From positions 24,691 to 88,690 of the forward strand of contig JAWZDV010000043.1 of NCBI GenBank assembly GCA_034142505.1: a DNA stretch of 64,000 nt, given 5' to 3'. Shown here in pieces: positions 35,901-43,913 of the stretch. This DNA is from Hungatella_A sp034142505. Its GTDB lineage: Bacteria; Bacillota; Clostridia; Lachnospirales; Lachnospiraceae. A model generated the notes under the pieces. It searched no databases and was not told where the DNA came from. It worked only from the letters and a program-made list of their open reading frames with translations. A program made the position numbers and the translations under genes. Position 1 is the first letter of the stretch. Each line of letters begins with the position of its first letter.

Positions 35901-38900
35901 GTTCCTCCAGGGCTGTCATCCCGCTTAGCAGCATAGATATTAAAAATGGCACTGTCATGCAAGATGTTCTCATGAGTTTCGGAATCCAGCTTTTCTATTC
36001 TTAACTTTCCAGCGTAGAATCGGTTTCGGAACTTGGAGTAAGCAAAACCTTTGTAGGAACTTTCTCCATTGGCGGCCGTTTGGCTGTCTGCTATTTCGGT
36101 CACAGGGTTGCTGGGAGCCGTGACTGTCCATGGCACCAGCATTGCTGCATATTTACCGTCATAGGCGGTCTGAACTCCTTTCATTGTGGCAACATCATCC
36201 TGATATCTCGTGTCAGTTGGATGGTCCTCTGTCACTGGAGTTTCCGGGAAGGGAACTGCATCCGCGATACCTGGATGCTCTGACACGGAACTGTATCGAT
36301 AATATTTAGAAACGGGTATCCGTCCCGATAGACCTTCGCTTAGATAATACGGAACATCGCCGGCAGTTCGGTCACCCTGGATGTTATAGTAGTTTTTATA
36401 TGGCCGCCACTCATCTTGCGTAAGGGCAAAGTATTCCCCTGGACCGGCGGATTCTGCACCGTTTTTAATGGCATCAATATCCATACCGTATTTGTAAACT
36501 TCAAAGTCACCATCGGTATTTCTGCCATGAATGATATGGGGAACTTCTTTATTGAAGCGGATATGATATTTCTGCTCCAATTGTGCCTGGGTGAGTGCGG
36601 TAGAATAATGGTAATATCCGTTCATCACCTCGGGGGATGCCTGGCTTCCAGCGTAATCTGCATAGACCGACGGTAACATCACCTCTTTGGGCTTATCGAT
36701 CTGATAATGCCGGTTCTTGAAATCCTCCATATCCGCATATCTTGGCTGCTGCTCTGCGATCACATAAGTGCCATAAGGAAGATATCGGGAGATTGCAAAA
36801 TAATATCCGTCACTGTCTGCCGCATTATCTCCATATAGCGTATCCGCTGTCAGGGTCGTGATGTCTGCATCTTCTCCGCCAGCATCGGCGCTGTCCCACC
36901 CAATGGCATAAATCTCATCCAGATCATAGGCAAAGAACGGCTTTAAGTAGTTGTCCGCTTTATTGATCGCATTAGAAAGAGCTTGGTCATAGACTGCATC
37001 TGTGTAAGCAGTATCTCCGGAAACATGTTCCTTTTCTGCCGGCGTGGCTGTAACGGGCCGGACCAGTTTTGCGATCTCGTCTTTGAGATACCAGTCTATG
37101 GCAAACTGGCGGACCATGTCCGAGGCCCTGGCGTTATCTATGGTATCTTCCGTGCGGTTTTCCTCATTGCCAATCGGCTGCCAGGATGTGTATGCAGGGG
37201 CGGCATCATCCCATTTATCTTGATTCGCCACTGCCAGAGCATCGAAGAATTTATCGTAGTTATAAATCCTGATAGTCCGGGTAACGGCTCCGTCCGCCAC
37301 CAGCTGGTCAGTCATCTCCAGTACAGATGTATAGCCAGAGTTCGGTTCCTCATGAATCAGGCCGTCCGTATACCCATAGAGGGAGTCATTCGCAATGATG
37401 GCATCATTGGAATCCTGATAGAGAGGTGTTGTTTTGTGAGACGCCTTTGTGTGGATTTTCGGAACCAGTGCAGGGAATTGTTTGTTGCTTAAGAGGATGT
37501 CTGTTTCATTCCCTTTTCGGTCCTGCCAGATAATACCGCCGGTTTCATCCCGGTATAATCTCTCTAAATTCGATTTTAGATAAATTTTGAATCTGAAATT
37601 GTCCATTTTCTTTGCAGTGTTTCCTGTGCCAAATAATCCGCCGAATGTCTTTGTAAACCAGTCTTCATGGATTCTGTTGGTATGATTGCCGTATGTTCCA
37701 TCAGCATTCGTCTGGATACTTTTTGTCACCTTAATCTTTTGCTTAATGATACGTTCCTGTACACCGATTGGATATTTCCGGGTCCCATTTCCGGGAACTG
37801 CCGCTCCGTCCTGGAATACATCGGTCTGGCCCGGATAGGAAAGTTCCAGGGTTTTGATATACAATCCGTCTCCAGTTAAATCCTGATTTGCGTAATCTAA
37901 GTAAACGCTGGTTACCCCGCGGGAAACATTCAGCACATAGTCGCCGGAACCCATTTTTTCACCAGCGCTGTAACCGTATCCATCTGGAAGTGTTTCGATA
38001 TCCTCCTCTGTCAGTGTGACGTCCATGACCGGGAGAACCAGTTTCCATTCATGGGCCAATAGGTTGCCGTTATCGCTATGAGACACGCCATATCCATCCG
38101 TATAAGCACTTGACACATGGGAAATTTGAACATCTCCGATATCAGTTAATGGAAGTTCGGTCCACTGGCTGACCTCCACCTCCTGTTCCACTGTGGTCAT
38201 GACATCCACCCATTCAAATGCCTGTTCCGGTTTTCCATTCTGGTCCAGAATCGTCTCGCCTTTTGCAAAATAAACATTCTGGTCCACAGTCTTTGATTTG
38301 ATTGCACCCGTTCCATCAATAACCGCGTCTGTCACTAAAGCTGCGCTATAACGGACATTCCCATGAATCGTCCATGACTTCAAATTCTCATAAGTTCCAA
38401 ATGCTCCTTCCTCCGAATGATTGGAATATGTAACGTAGACCCATCTGGGACAGTCTGTTGTATCATCTGGTACATAGGATGCCGCATGGTAGATGACACT
38501 TTCTGTTCCGTTATCGCCTGCACTGACAAGAAAATTACGTGGGTTTCCATAAATTCCTGCATAAAGAGACATGATATAAGATGTGTCTGTTTCTTCTAAT
38601 GCTTCTATGCCGCCATAGTTATAAAATCCATGTTCGGAGTAAAAATCAAGCATGGATAGAATCGCATCGCCCACAGAAAGCGGGGTTCCATCATTTTTTA
38701 TTTTAGGAAGATCCAATTTAAGAACGGGGGAACCGTAGACCGTTTCAGCAGCCGGATCTCCGGGAGTGACACCGGAGACACCGTAAGCATCCGCCTCTCC
38801 TTCTCTCACGCCGCGGTCAAATACTCCGGCATACCGTCCGGAATAGCCGTGCTTCCTGATTCCATTTTCGTCTGTATATTCACCGAACGGCGTTCGATAA

Positions 38901-41900
38901 CCATTGGCCCGCAGGGACTCCTCCAGCTTCATCTTAATATAGAAAAAATCATTGTTTGCAGAATTCTGGGGTGAGAATGGATCTTCATTTCTGATGATAT
39001 CTGGAATTCCTGTATCAGGGTCTGCCCCTGTTTCAAGGATAATTTTGACAGTATCCGCATCGACTTGATTAATTTTGGCCTGGGGCATGGAATTTACAAT
39101 GGCGTTTACAGAAATCGGTTCTGTCAGGAAGGTCCCGTCAGGATTTCGCTTTGGATATGTATGGTCTGCGTCTGCCACCTGGTAGATTGGATTGCCGAGA
39201 ATGTCTGTCAGATACTTCTTCTCTTTTACGCCGGTGCTCACTTCCACCTGTTTTTTCTCTGTGGAGTAATTCTTCCGATATAGTTTTGTTCCCGCAGGAT
39301 AACCTTGTAAGACAATATCATAGCCTTTTTCCCAGGTATCATAAGATGATACATTGAATTTTATGACGTTTGCCATGGTGTCGTCATCTTTTCCGGAAGA
39401 CTGCGGCTCCACAAACGGGTCCCGGGTGATGGAAACCGATCCTTTGCCCTGCGGGATGCCTGCTTCTACATCGTAGCCGTGATTGGAATTCTTATCATTT
39501 CTGCCATTGACGGACAATTCATAGCCTTCTGAACGGGTCAATTCTTTCACATAGTATTTTCCAAGAAGCAATGGTCTTCCGATCCAGCAGTTTCCGTTAC
39601 TGGCTTCGTTGTTGGTATAGCTGCGGATTGTAGCTCTTTCGCCATTTAGAAATGGTCCTGGGCCATCTTTTGTGTAATCGTCTTCATGGGCTGTTTTTAC
39701 ATATAAATTTGGGGGAGCATTGGCGGCCCAGCCATCTGTAGTTTCCGTTATTGTTCCCTCTGAATAGTGATAGGTATGTCCGGGCGCTTCCGTATTTATG
39801 AGAAAGGAGGCATCCCCGTTTTTGTCTGTGGCCGCTACCGAAACCAGGTTATTTTGCCGGTATACAATGCCGGTTTTGCCATCCGGATGAACGATATTTT
39901 CCGCTACAAATAAACCATACACCGCACCTTCCAGGGTACTGTCTCCCTGGGTATCGCCATAGGAAGAATACTGGTCATTTTCGCCATTTTCCAGATCCAT
40001 ATCCCGTTTATTGATATGAACTTCTCCTTCTGTTCTGTGGTCGTATACCCGCCAGGCGTCATTTTCTCCATCATTGCCGTTGCAATGTGAATACGTATCG
40101 TTTAGCCCTGGATCGATTTCTGAACCAACGGAAGAGTCGTTAAGCGCCTGGTCATACGCTTCCTCAAATAAACTGGAAGATCTGTCAGCCGCTATTGCTT
40201 CATGAAAGAAGATGTCCGCTATTGGAGAGGAATATCGGGATGGGGTGAACTGAAAATCTGCTATCTGAAAGGCGGTATCTATTGCTGGCTGGGCGTTGGC
40301 ATTTGTTGCTATTAAGGTTGGTTTTACATTGTCTGCCCTTTGATGCTGTCCGGCTTCGGATGGGGTGGCGTTGAGTGGGGTGACCTTTGGCAGGAAGACT
40401 TCGGATTGGGAGATTTCCTCCTGCCACTCCTCCCACTCCAGTTCTTCATCGCCTTCTGGGAAGCACTCTTCCTCCAGGATATAGGGAATCACATTACCTG
40501 TTATGGCAGAAATGCTTCCCTCCAGTTTATCTTCTGTATAAAAATTCATTTGATCAGAATCCACCTCTATTTCGGCTTTGTCAGCAGTTCTTTTTAAAGT
40601 TTCTTCTGATTGATCGGAAAGGTTCATGCGAAACAGATCAATCTGATTGCCGTAACAATTAGAAAATTCAGAATTTGCCCCGTTTTCGGAAGAATCCGTG
40701 GTAATGACCTCAATTGGAATATCTTCGGAATGATTTCCATGCAGTGTATAACCGGTCCGTGCTGTACTTTCTGTAAAGACATAACTGTATTTCAGCGAAA
40801 TAAACTTTGCATAGGTATTCTCACAATCCTCTTTGCATCCGGAGCGTTCATAGGAGGTGTCTCCATCAGCCCCGGCTGTATTTCCTCCATCGGGAGTACT
40901 TCCTTCCTCACCCCCGGAATCCGCTGTGGAAATGATCTCGCCCTGATCTACATCATCCAGAAGCCAGTGAAAATGCACGCCGTTAAAATCACCGTTTGAC
41001 TTTTCACCGCAGGAATTAAAACAATCCAGCCAGGCTTGTGCAAGTTCCATGTTTTTTGCTTTTGCCTCTTCAATCTCGGCTTCATTGATCTGTTCTTTGC
41101 TTGCCTCGCTTACTCCTGGCACCGCCGGAATTTCCAAGTATTCCGGTTCCGGAACCTCCACAAATTCTGGGGATGCATGACCATCGCAAAAGGTCTTATC
41201 ATAGTGGTATCCTTTCTGGGATGTGTAAGTTAGATGTCCATTTTGGTCTGTCTGCTTTGAAGTGACAAAACGGAATCCGCTCCATATTGCTGGTGAATTA
41301 GTAATTTCACTGGAATAGGGCGCACCGCCTTCGTAGATTGCCACGGGTCCGTCACTGCCTGTGTCTATTTCATTGTTGTCGTCAAAGCGTTCGTAGAGTT
41401 TAAATGTAGAGCCTTCCAGAGGTTTGCCTGTTTCGAAATCGTATTTGTAGAGCTGGATGTTATAGTTGGAACTCATATCTTCTTCATGGCGGTATACTTT
41501 AAAGTTAATTCCGCCATCGCCTGGAATTGGAGAAGGATCGCCGTTGATAGAGGCGTAGAATATGGCGGGCTGGTCAATAAATGTTAACCATACATTTCTT
41601 TGATGCGCCTCTAGAGGATGAGTCTTCGGGCCTGCGATGTGTTTTCCACTGCATTGAACACACTGTACTGCTTCGATTGTATTAATATAACATTCATCAG
41701 CGGACGCATACGTTGATGTTGTAGTGCAATATTCCGTTCCTGCGGGATCAAACTGTATAAGAACAGGGGCTGCGTTAGGATTTGGATTTGAGAACTTAAT
41801 CTGTGTATTGTTTTTTTGATAAGTCCATCCATTTACACTTCCTGTTGACCAAGTAATTCCACTGTCTCCTGACATTTTGATTGGAACCTTTGCTAGGAAA

Positions 41901-42538
41901 TCGGCGTCTGCACCGGAAGGATCAAATTCAAGAATAAATTCTCCATTTATTGGTGAGATTTTTTTTGCTGAGGACATAGTCGTGCTTCCTTGAAGTACTG
42001 TCGGAATTGGTTTTCCACTGCCCGTACTTCCTCCAGTTCCAAGCAGGCCTGCTATCTGTAAGTATTTATCAGCATTAGCAATGGCATAATCTAACCAATC
42101 ATACTTTGCCCTGACTGTTGGGGAATATAGGACAGCTTTTAAGTCTTCCTCCGTTACTGACTTTCCAATTTTCTTTAGTCCATTTGCGGTTGCATTTTGG
42201 TTTATACTTGTCACAATTCTTGTTGCTTTAGGATTATTTGTATATAATGCAGTAAAAGATAAAGTTGCCCAGAATATGATTGCTCTTTCTGATGAATTTA
42301 GCAAATTCTCAGTTGGCATTAACTTATAAATGTCTCCATTAGTACATACTCCATTTGATGCATAACCATGTCCATCAATACAATAATAATGCCAGCCATC
42401 TCCCCATGCTTCGATCCCATCAATTTTTGCATTAGCATATATCTTGAAACTAGAGATAGATGGGAGAATCGAAACGCTGATTACTATTACGCTTAGAAAT
42501 AATGCAATTCCACTTTTGAAGTTCTTAATTTTCTTCAT
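29987..42538 (-). CDS. Giant Cna_B/SpaA-repeat cell wall adhesin (about 4183 aa) with RPRTG sorting signal
   Basis: Surface protein encoded by a 12.5-kb frame. The signal peptide is FKSGIALFLSVIVISVSILP. The first about 300 residues contain WHYYCIDGHGY and SERAIIFW, reminiscent of a thioester adhesin domain, but the second motif lacks the usual Gln. At least nine prealbumin/Cna_B-like modules follow, with tell-tale starts at about residues 361 (LYKYDFETGKPLEGSTFKLY), 843, 2180 (RIEKLDSETHENILHDSAIF), 2403, 2973, 3126, 3426, 3566, 3680 and 3963, many ending in APPGY-type motifs. Residues 900-2150 hold less recognisable regions. A Pro-rich wall spacer (about 4066-4125) precedes RPRTGDD, a hydrophobic helix and KKRDN, a non-LPxTG sortase signal. 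GGAGG five nt upstream selects ATG 42538. No sortase gene is in the window. Confidence 0.92.
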   Translation of the reverse strand: MKKIKNFKSGIALFLSVIVISVSILPSISSFKIYANAKIDGIEAWGDGWHYYCIDGHGYASNGVCTNGDIYKLMPTENLLNSSERAIIFWATLSFTALYTNNPKATRIVTSINQNATANGLKKIGKSVTEEDLKAVLYSPTVRAKYDWLDYAIANADKYLQIAGLLGTGGSTGSGKPIPTVLQGSTTMSSAKKISPINGEFILEFDPSGADADFLAKVPIKMSGDSGITWSTGSVNGWTYQKNNTQIKFSNPNPNAAPVLIQFDPAGTEYCTTTSTYASADECYINTIEAVQCVQCSGKHIAGPKTHPLEAHQRNVWLTFIDQPAIFYASINGDPSPIPGDGGINFKVYRHEEDMSSNYNIQLYKYDFETGKPLEGSTFKLYERFDDNNEIDTGSDGPVAIYEGGAPYSSEITNSPAIWSGFRFVTSKQTDQNGHLTYTSQKGYHYDKTFCDGHASPEFVEVPEPEYLEIPAVPGVSEASKEQINEAEIEEAKAKNMELAQAWLDCFNSCGEKSNGDFNGVHFHWLLDDVDQGEIISTADSGGEEGSTPDGGNTAGADGDTSYERSGCKEDCENTYAKFISLKYSYVFTESTARTGYTLHGNHSEDIPIEVITTDSSENGANSEFSNCYGNQIDLFRMNLSDQSEETLKRTADKAEIEVDSDQMNFYTEDKLEGSISAITGNVIPYILEEECFPEGDEELEWEEWQEEISQSEVFLPKVTPLNATPSEAGQHQRADNVKPTLIATNANAQPAIDTAFQIADFQFTPSRYSSPIADIFFHEAIAADRSSSLFEEAYDQALNDSSVGSEIDPGLNDTYSHCNGNDGENDAWRVYDHRTEGEVHINKRDMDLENGENDQYSSYGDTQGDSTLEGAVYGLFVAENIVHPDGKTGIVYRQNNLVSVAATDKNGDASFLINTEAPGHTYHYSEGTITETTDGWAANAPPNLYVKTAHEDDYTKDGPGPFLNGERATIRSYTNNEASNGNCWIGRPLLLGKYYVKELTRSEGYELSVNGRNDKNSNHGYDVEAGIPQGKGSVSITRDPFVEPQSSGKDDDTMANVIKFNVSSYDTWEKGYDIVLQGYPAGTKLYRKNYSTEKKQVEVSTGVKEKKYLTDILGNPIYQVADADHTYPKRNPDGTFLTEPISVNAIVNSMPQAKINQVDADTVKIILETGADPDTGIPDIIRNEDPFSPQNSANNDFFYIKMKLEESLRANGYRTPFGEYTDENGIRKHGYSGRYAGVFDRGVREGEADAYGVSGVTPGDPAAETVYGSPVLKLDLPKIKNDGTPLSVGDAILSMLDFYSEHGFYNYGGIEALEETDTSYIMSLYAGIYGNPRNFLVSAGDNGTESVIYHAASYVPDDTTDCPRWVYVTYSNHSEEGAFGTYENLKSWTIHGNVRYSAALVTDAVIDGTGAIKSKTVDQNVYFAKGETILDQNGKPEQAFEWVDVMTTVEQEVEVSQWTELPLTDIGDVQISHVSSAYTDGYGVSHSDNGNLLAHEWKLVLPVMDVTLTEEDIETLPDGYGYSAGEKMGSGDYVLNVSRGVTSVYLDYANQDLTGDGLYIKTLELSYPGQTDVFQDGAAVPGNGTRKYPIGVQERIIKQKIKVTKSIQTNADGTYGNHTNRIHEDWFTKTFGGLFGTGNTAKKMDNFRFKIYLKSNLERLYRDETGGIIWQDRKGNETDILLSNKQFPALVPKIHTKASHKTTPLYQDSNDAIIANDSLYGYTDGLIHEEPNSGYTSVLEMTDQLVADGAVTRTIRIYNYDKFFDALAVANQDKWDDAAPAYTSWQPIGNEENRTEDTIDNARASDMVRQFAIDWYLKDEIAKLVRPVTATPAEKEHVSGDTAYTDAVYDQALSNAINKADNYLKPFFAYDLDEIYAIGWDSADAGGEDADITTLTADTLYGDNAADSDGYYFAISRYLPYGTYVIAEQQPRYADMEDFKNRHYQIDKPKEVMLPSVYADYAGSQASPEVMNGYYHYSTALTQAQLEQKYHIRFNKEVPHIIHGRNTDGDFEVYKYGMDIDAIKNGAESAGPGEYFALTQDEWRPYKNYYNIQGDRTAGDVPYYLSEGLSGRIPVSKYYRYSSVSEHPGIADAVPFPETPVTEDHPTDTRYQDDVATMKGVQTAYDGKYAAMLVPWTVTAPSNPVTEIADSQTAANGESSYKGFAYSKFRNRFYAGKLRIEKLDSETHENILHDSAIFNIYAAKRDDSPGGTGQVKFYEKDTTISGSQEFLTAMGASNITPFSRNALTGSFAGAGELYSGLVPAGTPICKEAEQIIMTDEKGNKTGEFRSFTTTRDGRMKDKDTNSRLVNADQNTGYLETPQPLGAGVYVLCEIKPPSGYTRTKPIPIEVYSDAITYYKEGNRDTRVAAAIYKYPSDHPAAGGGKPQDFTPVARVNVENAPIKLTIEKVKESSLTSADTTNDKTVTYKVSGRIDGSLTRIGSNPSYEYAYENGDYLGYAWQKGTLEYLNARKAAGETVDIVYQGRTFAGYGYVTRKLETSDDINPYVTGAVMTLFEAIELTPSGDREDYAYEGLEIERSATGNISRMYIKQGHAGSSIEFVREVQESGDSDVSTCWTAKTVERDDTDILYYDLDHLDIFAEEDAAGGKLLYGFNKNHIKVPVHQLESDKAIYKKTDTELSIFAFKGGVPYLEFVGGDFTKIVYSQKDKSFTVDPETVIYHIDRDGNRDAEVDPHTGMAYVRQQFEGVEKIFVWPIKIARDEYGNIIARDKITTSRIATVGENRSNDIDHAIIEPANNSGKDIPTEEWPSYTHTESGYISGTWESDGGEESHRESTLVRNKSGENRNNEVLVNDNNGSFAKSLGPVYNTYGLADYYQRSEETYENGTDLYDRNNDPVRYRDSDKLEHNHEASYTIEPDESLHNITTKLYHRKGENYILENTWVTSDQTPNDPFHNQMTDGQPDILKRIPSGTYIMEELKAPDGYLKTMPKGVLVEETDAVQSVRTVDKTTKIELSKVDSTDSYECKILDMEQRNHQNNPMVIGTAREAKGRYSHHPLAGAALALYEADKIYTSDINAHPKGWYLKKKSPDAAPFSFHATSSTITSPQMISAQWTTGSVPIYLEGIPEGYYILEEQTAPPGFVKSQPLELYVANTAEVQLFSLPNDHTKLEVEKYTWENGKKTLQNGAGLTLYEAKTDDAGNVIYENGRPQYHQSKVIDTWISNDAADFTETLEIPENAPAGQPTGLTGFITEFETMYRQYGTAPGTSIRWSVKRQAVKTSASEGIWYMEDGRRMIEEEGHLLFPDGVGMVEKQKIEESWKLNKHGQILTWLMDKSAHYVSHTQIDSTVTTRNKAGESSRFPTSAVMIYETDDKQEVRITIYQEEAVRQGRDFTFEYQFDYRRLSGVNERACSYLTTEGIRRFDYLPVGANYVLVETEAPAGYEKAEDRLILIQSTRDIQRYSVENKTEELLLSKTWLNNGKTQKELSGVTLALYRAAPDGTFIKDAAYLVDRWKTGEDGTYGELEFINGHIPDGYQKGDLKPHGIRGLEEGIYYLTELKSLPYYTRFTPMRFEYKRTKNSPANQTTNKPQTIQLIRAINQPVTGQLEIMKQSATGLPLTGVLLEINACRPGDREAVWSATVSDHDGVVRLDNLPVGEPDETGRIIPYTYRVTELVPPEGCKVNTEIITFQFQPDNNGDSYAPTAKAHISLTIRDEQTQLYIEKKDFDTNTQSANPFIDGALLAIYEVHGRDSSGNWLYDSENDKREVWRTTKAEERHLVKGLVAGRTYLLKELEAPSGYQIAAPLLFTVSQDGRNIVNITNQLNLIQIQGDSIRGRTLTVKGRYATRVEMTISDVHGRELERWLSDGRGHTLTASDMFREDRLYLLNEHTVYSDGSDLITSRVLRRFYFDENKTCCINDRTVSQVTMSLLSQDDAPILSFTPKEYVTEETTDWNPAQPDTVYRLKETTIYSDGQTNVSSQWSFSVNDQSEINAMTLYDRKLAPLIQKIDATTGRPLSQAALQLEDTRGTVFETWMTDQSPCEIKTPLSPETTYRIRETQAPPGYQQWKDEEMITFRITDLPETEMDTNTPLTILADNRPEPTQPPKEPASPDKPQPTEPSTPIKPPSPPAPTPPIYPPVEDLIPPFPFPDAPPPKTGLILAFYEPSSRYPGGLIFRRPGQTPGRGYPRPRTGDDTPWLLYLTAFTTSILGILFLTLCRKKRDN

Positions 42539-42564
42539 AAATACCTCCATAAATCTTTTTTCAC

Positions 42565-42608
42565 AATAAAAAAACTATCGAATGTATCTCTCCGATAGTT
42601 TTTTATTG
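42565..42608. terminator. Terminator/attenuator between transglutaminase and adhesin genes
   Basis: AATAAAAAAACTATCG pairs with CGATAGTTTTTTATT. On the minus strand it follows the transglutaminase stop and precedes the adhesin by 26 nt, so no room is left for a promoter after it. The adhesin is either expressed by read-through or from a promoter overlapping this element. Confidence 0.8.
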
Positions 42609-42634
42609 TATTTAATCTTCTTAAATATGCATTC

Positions 42635-43522
42635 TTAATAGGTTGCTGCCCAAGCATCATATTCTGCTTCTGTAATTTCCCCATTTTTAAATTTCTGTCC
42701 CATTATATACCACTCTTCACCATTTGCCTCATCATAAACTTCTTTTGCAAAACGATTATACTCTGTTTCAAAATCTACTGCATTACAATTAAGAATGGAT
42801 TGGAAATTTTCGTTTCCTTTAGTTGGATCTAATTTATACCACTGTTCTTCCACCTTCACAAGATTTGCAATGTGTATAGGAGCCGGGTCATACTTCACCG
42901 TTTCTAATCCCACACATTTTGCCAAAACATCAAATGCCTCTGCAAAATTCTCACATGCCCCTACATTTGTTACTAATACACTCAATTTCGTAGTATAATT
43001 ACACTCGGATAATGAATATCTATTCCCATGATATCCAATCGCAACTCTCTCCCAAACTTTTGCCGCCTTTATTGTTTCACTGCTATTCTGCCAATCAAAG
43101 CTATTCACAAAAGCTTTAATCTCAGCATTTACAGCATCAATTAACTCCCTTTCTTGATGCTTTGTATATTTCGGATCAATATTAGGATTAATATCTCCAA
43201 TATAAGTCAAATAATAATTCCTTGCATACATCTCCGGGTCATTAGTCTGCCCCTGTACCTTACCATCAACTACCCAGGCGCCATCTCCATTCACAGCAGA
43301 TCCATCCGGGGTCGTCGTATTCGTGAGCATATATCCATCCGCTCCAAAATAATAACATTTCCCATCAATCCACTCCCACTGGTTCGCTAAATAGCTGCCA
43401 CCAGCACTCTCATACCACCACCCAGCGGCATCCTGTTTCCACTCCCCTGCATATGCTGGAACACTCATCATCACCAACATCACTGCTCCAACCGCTGCCA
43501 ATTTTACCCCTTCTCTCTTCAT
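42635..43522 (-). CDS. Secreted transglutaminase-like protein with cell wall binding repeats
   Basis: About 295 residues. Signal peptide ends VPAYAG. Two choline-binding-type (CW_binding_1) units follow: GWWYESAGGSYLANQWEWID and KCYYFGADGYMLTNTTTPDG. The C-terminal part resembles a transglutaminase/protease core, with candidate catalytic Cys in VTNVGACENFAEAF, His in PIHIANLVKVEEQWY and Asp in LDPT. Such domains cross-link or cleave peptides; the substrate is unknown. GGAGG six nt before ATG 43522 sets the start; the frame is open further upstream. It precedes the giant adhesin on the same strand, so it may act on it (inference). The region is visibly more AT-rich than its surroundings. Confidence 0.85.
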   Translation of the reverse strand: MKREGVKLAAVGAVMLVMMSVPAYAGEWKQDAAGWWYESAGGSYLANQWEWIDGKCYYFGADGYMLTNTTTPDGSAVNGDGAWVVDGKVQGQTNDPEMYARNYYLTYIGDINPNIDPKYTKHQERELIDAVNAEIKAFVNSFDWQNSSETIKAAKVWERVAIGYHGNRYSLSECNYTTKLSVLVTNVGACENFAEAFDVLAKCVGLETVKYDPAPIHIANLVKVEEQWYKLDPTKGNENFQSILNCNAVDFETEYNRFAKEVYDEANGEEWYIMGQKFKNGEITEAEYDAWAATY

Positions 43523-43569
43523 ACCAACCCTCCTGCATAAAGTTTTACGTAAATTTTTTCTATTACCTA

Positions 43570-43598
43570 TTGCCAAATCCCATCTTTTATACTATAAT
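43570..43598 (+). promoter_or_regulatory. Promoter of an orphan small RNA
   Basis: TTGCCA (43570-43575) and perfect TATAAT (43593-43598) with a 17-bp spacer on the plus strand, pointing away from the transglutaminase gene. No plus-strand gene follows; a terminator lies about 60-100 nt downstream. Confidence 0.65.
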
Positions 43599-43604
43599 CG
43601 GAAA

Positions 43605-43702
43605 TTGAGGATTCCATATATCCTCGTTTTATTAATCTGGTAACTCCACCAGTACTTTTTTTCCCATCGGTAAAGGCCTTATACCGATGGGTGCTTTTTT
43701 TT
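43605..43702 (+). ncRNA. Candidate small RNA of about 98 nt with two terminator-type hairpins
   Basis: Between the promoter at 43570-43598 and a strong terminator the sequence has no credible frame but three hairpins. These are GAGGAT/ATCCTC (43607-43625); CTGGT/ACCAG followed by T7 (43637-43662), which could give a shorter product; and CCCATCGGTA/TACCGATGGG followed by T8 (43663-43702). The loop segment AACTCCAC recurs in the neighbouring antisense RNA at 43747-43841. There is no rightward gene for more than 14 kb to the left, so the terminator has no other client. Confidence 0.55.
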
Positions 43703-43711
43703 ATTCCTGAA

Positions 43712-43740
43712 TTGACATTTTACATCTCAACTGATATAAT
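43712..43740 (+). promoter_or_regulatory. Consensus promoter of the antisense RNA
   Basis: Perfect TTGACA (43712-43717) and perfect TATAAT (43735-43740), exactly 17 bp apart, directed at the 3' end of the toxin gene. A strong constitutive promoter is typical of the RNA antitoxin of type I systems. Confidence 0.85.
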
Positions 43741-43746
43741 AAAGGG

Positions 43747-43841
43747 CACAAAGGGTAGCCAACTCCACAGAGTGGCTTCCACTGTAAGTGTTATTCAAAA
43801 AATAACCAACTCACTTGGTTTGGCGGGGTGGTTATTTTTTT
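43747..43841 (+). ncRNA. Antisense RNA antitoxin of a type I toxin-antitoxin pair
   Basis: Predicted about 95-nt RNA from the consensus promoter to the T7 run at 43835-43841. Its 3' part is fully complementary to the toxin mRNA over about 45 nt, including the shared terminator stem and the last codon. A 5' hairpin AGCCA-A-CTC-CACA-GAG-TGGCT is visible. The first 33 nt resemble the 5' leader of the toxin mRNA, in the same sense. This matches the convergent layout of the pAD1 par (Fst) and TxpA/RatA type systems. Confidence 0.75.
43797..43840. terminator. Shared bidirectional terminator of toxin mRNA and antisense RNA
   Basis: AAAAAATAACCA (43797-43808) pairs with TGGTTATTTTTT (43829-43840). 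U-runs exist on both strands, so both RNAs end inside each other and form complementary 3' ends. Confidence 0.88.
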
Positions 43842-43909
43842 GTGCCCATAATCATGACAATTAATACTCCAAATGCGATCATCAACGAGATTGCTTCGTA
43901 TGTACTCAT
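43832..43909 (-). CDS. Small hydrophobic type I toxin (holin-like toxin family)
   Basis: A 25-codon frame. The peptide begins MSTYEAISLM, continues with a hydrophobic helix IAFGVLIVMIMG and ends TKK, matching the holin-like toxin pattern (short polar start, YEALxLMIAFG core, basic tail). Such peptides insert into and damage the cytoplasmic membrane when made without their antisense RNA. AGGAGG (43917-43922) with 7-nt spacing precedes the ATG and sits in a stable hairpin. The coding end overlaps the terminator shared with the antisense RNA. Too short for standard gene finding. Confidence 0.82.
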   Translation of the reverse strand: MSTYEAISLMIAFGVLIVMIMGTKK

Positions 43910-43913
43910 GCCA

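Noticed and set aside
43637..43662. The first T-tract hairpin of the orphan RNA as a terminator for a protein gene
   Set aside because: No rightward coding gene exists upstream; it is better read as part of a small RNA unit.
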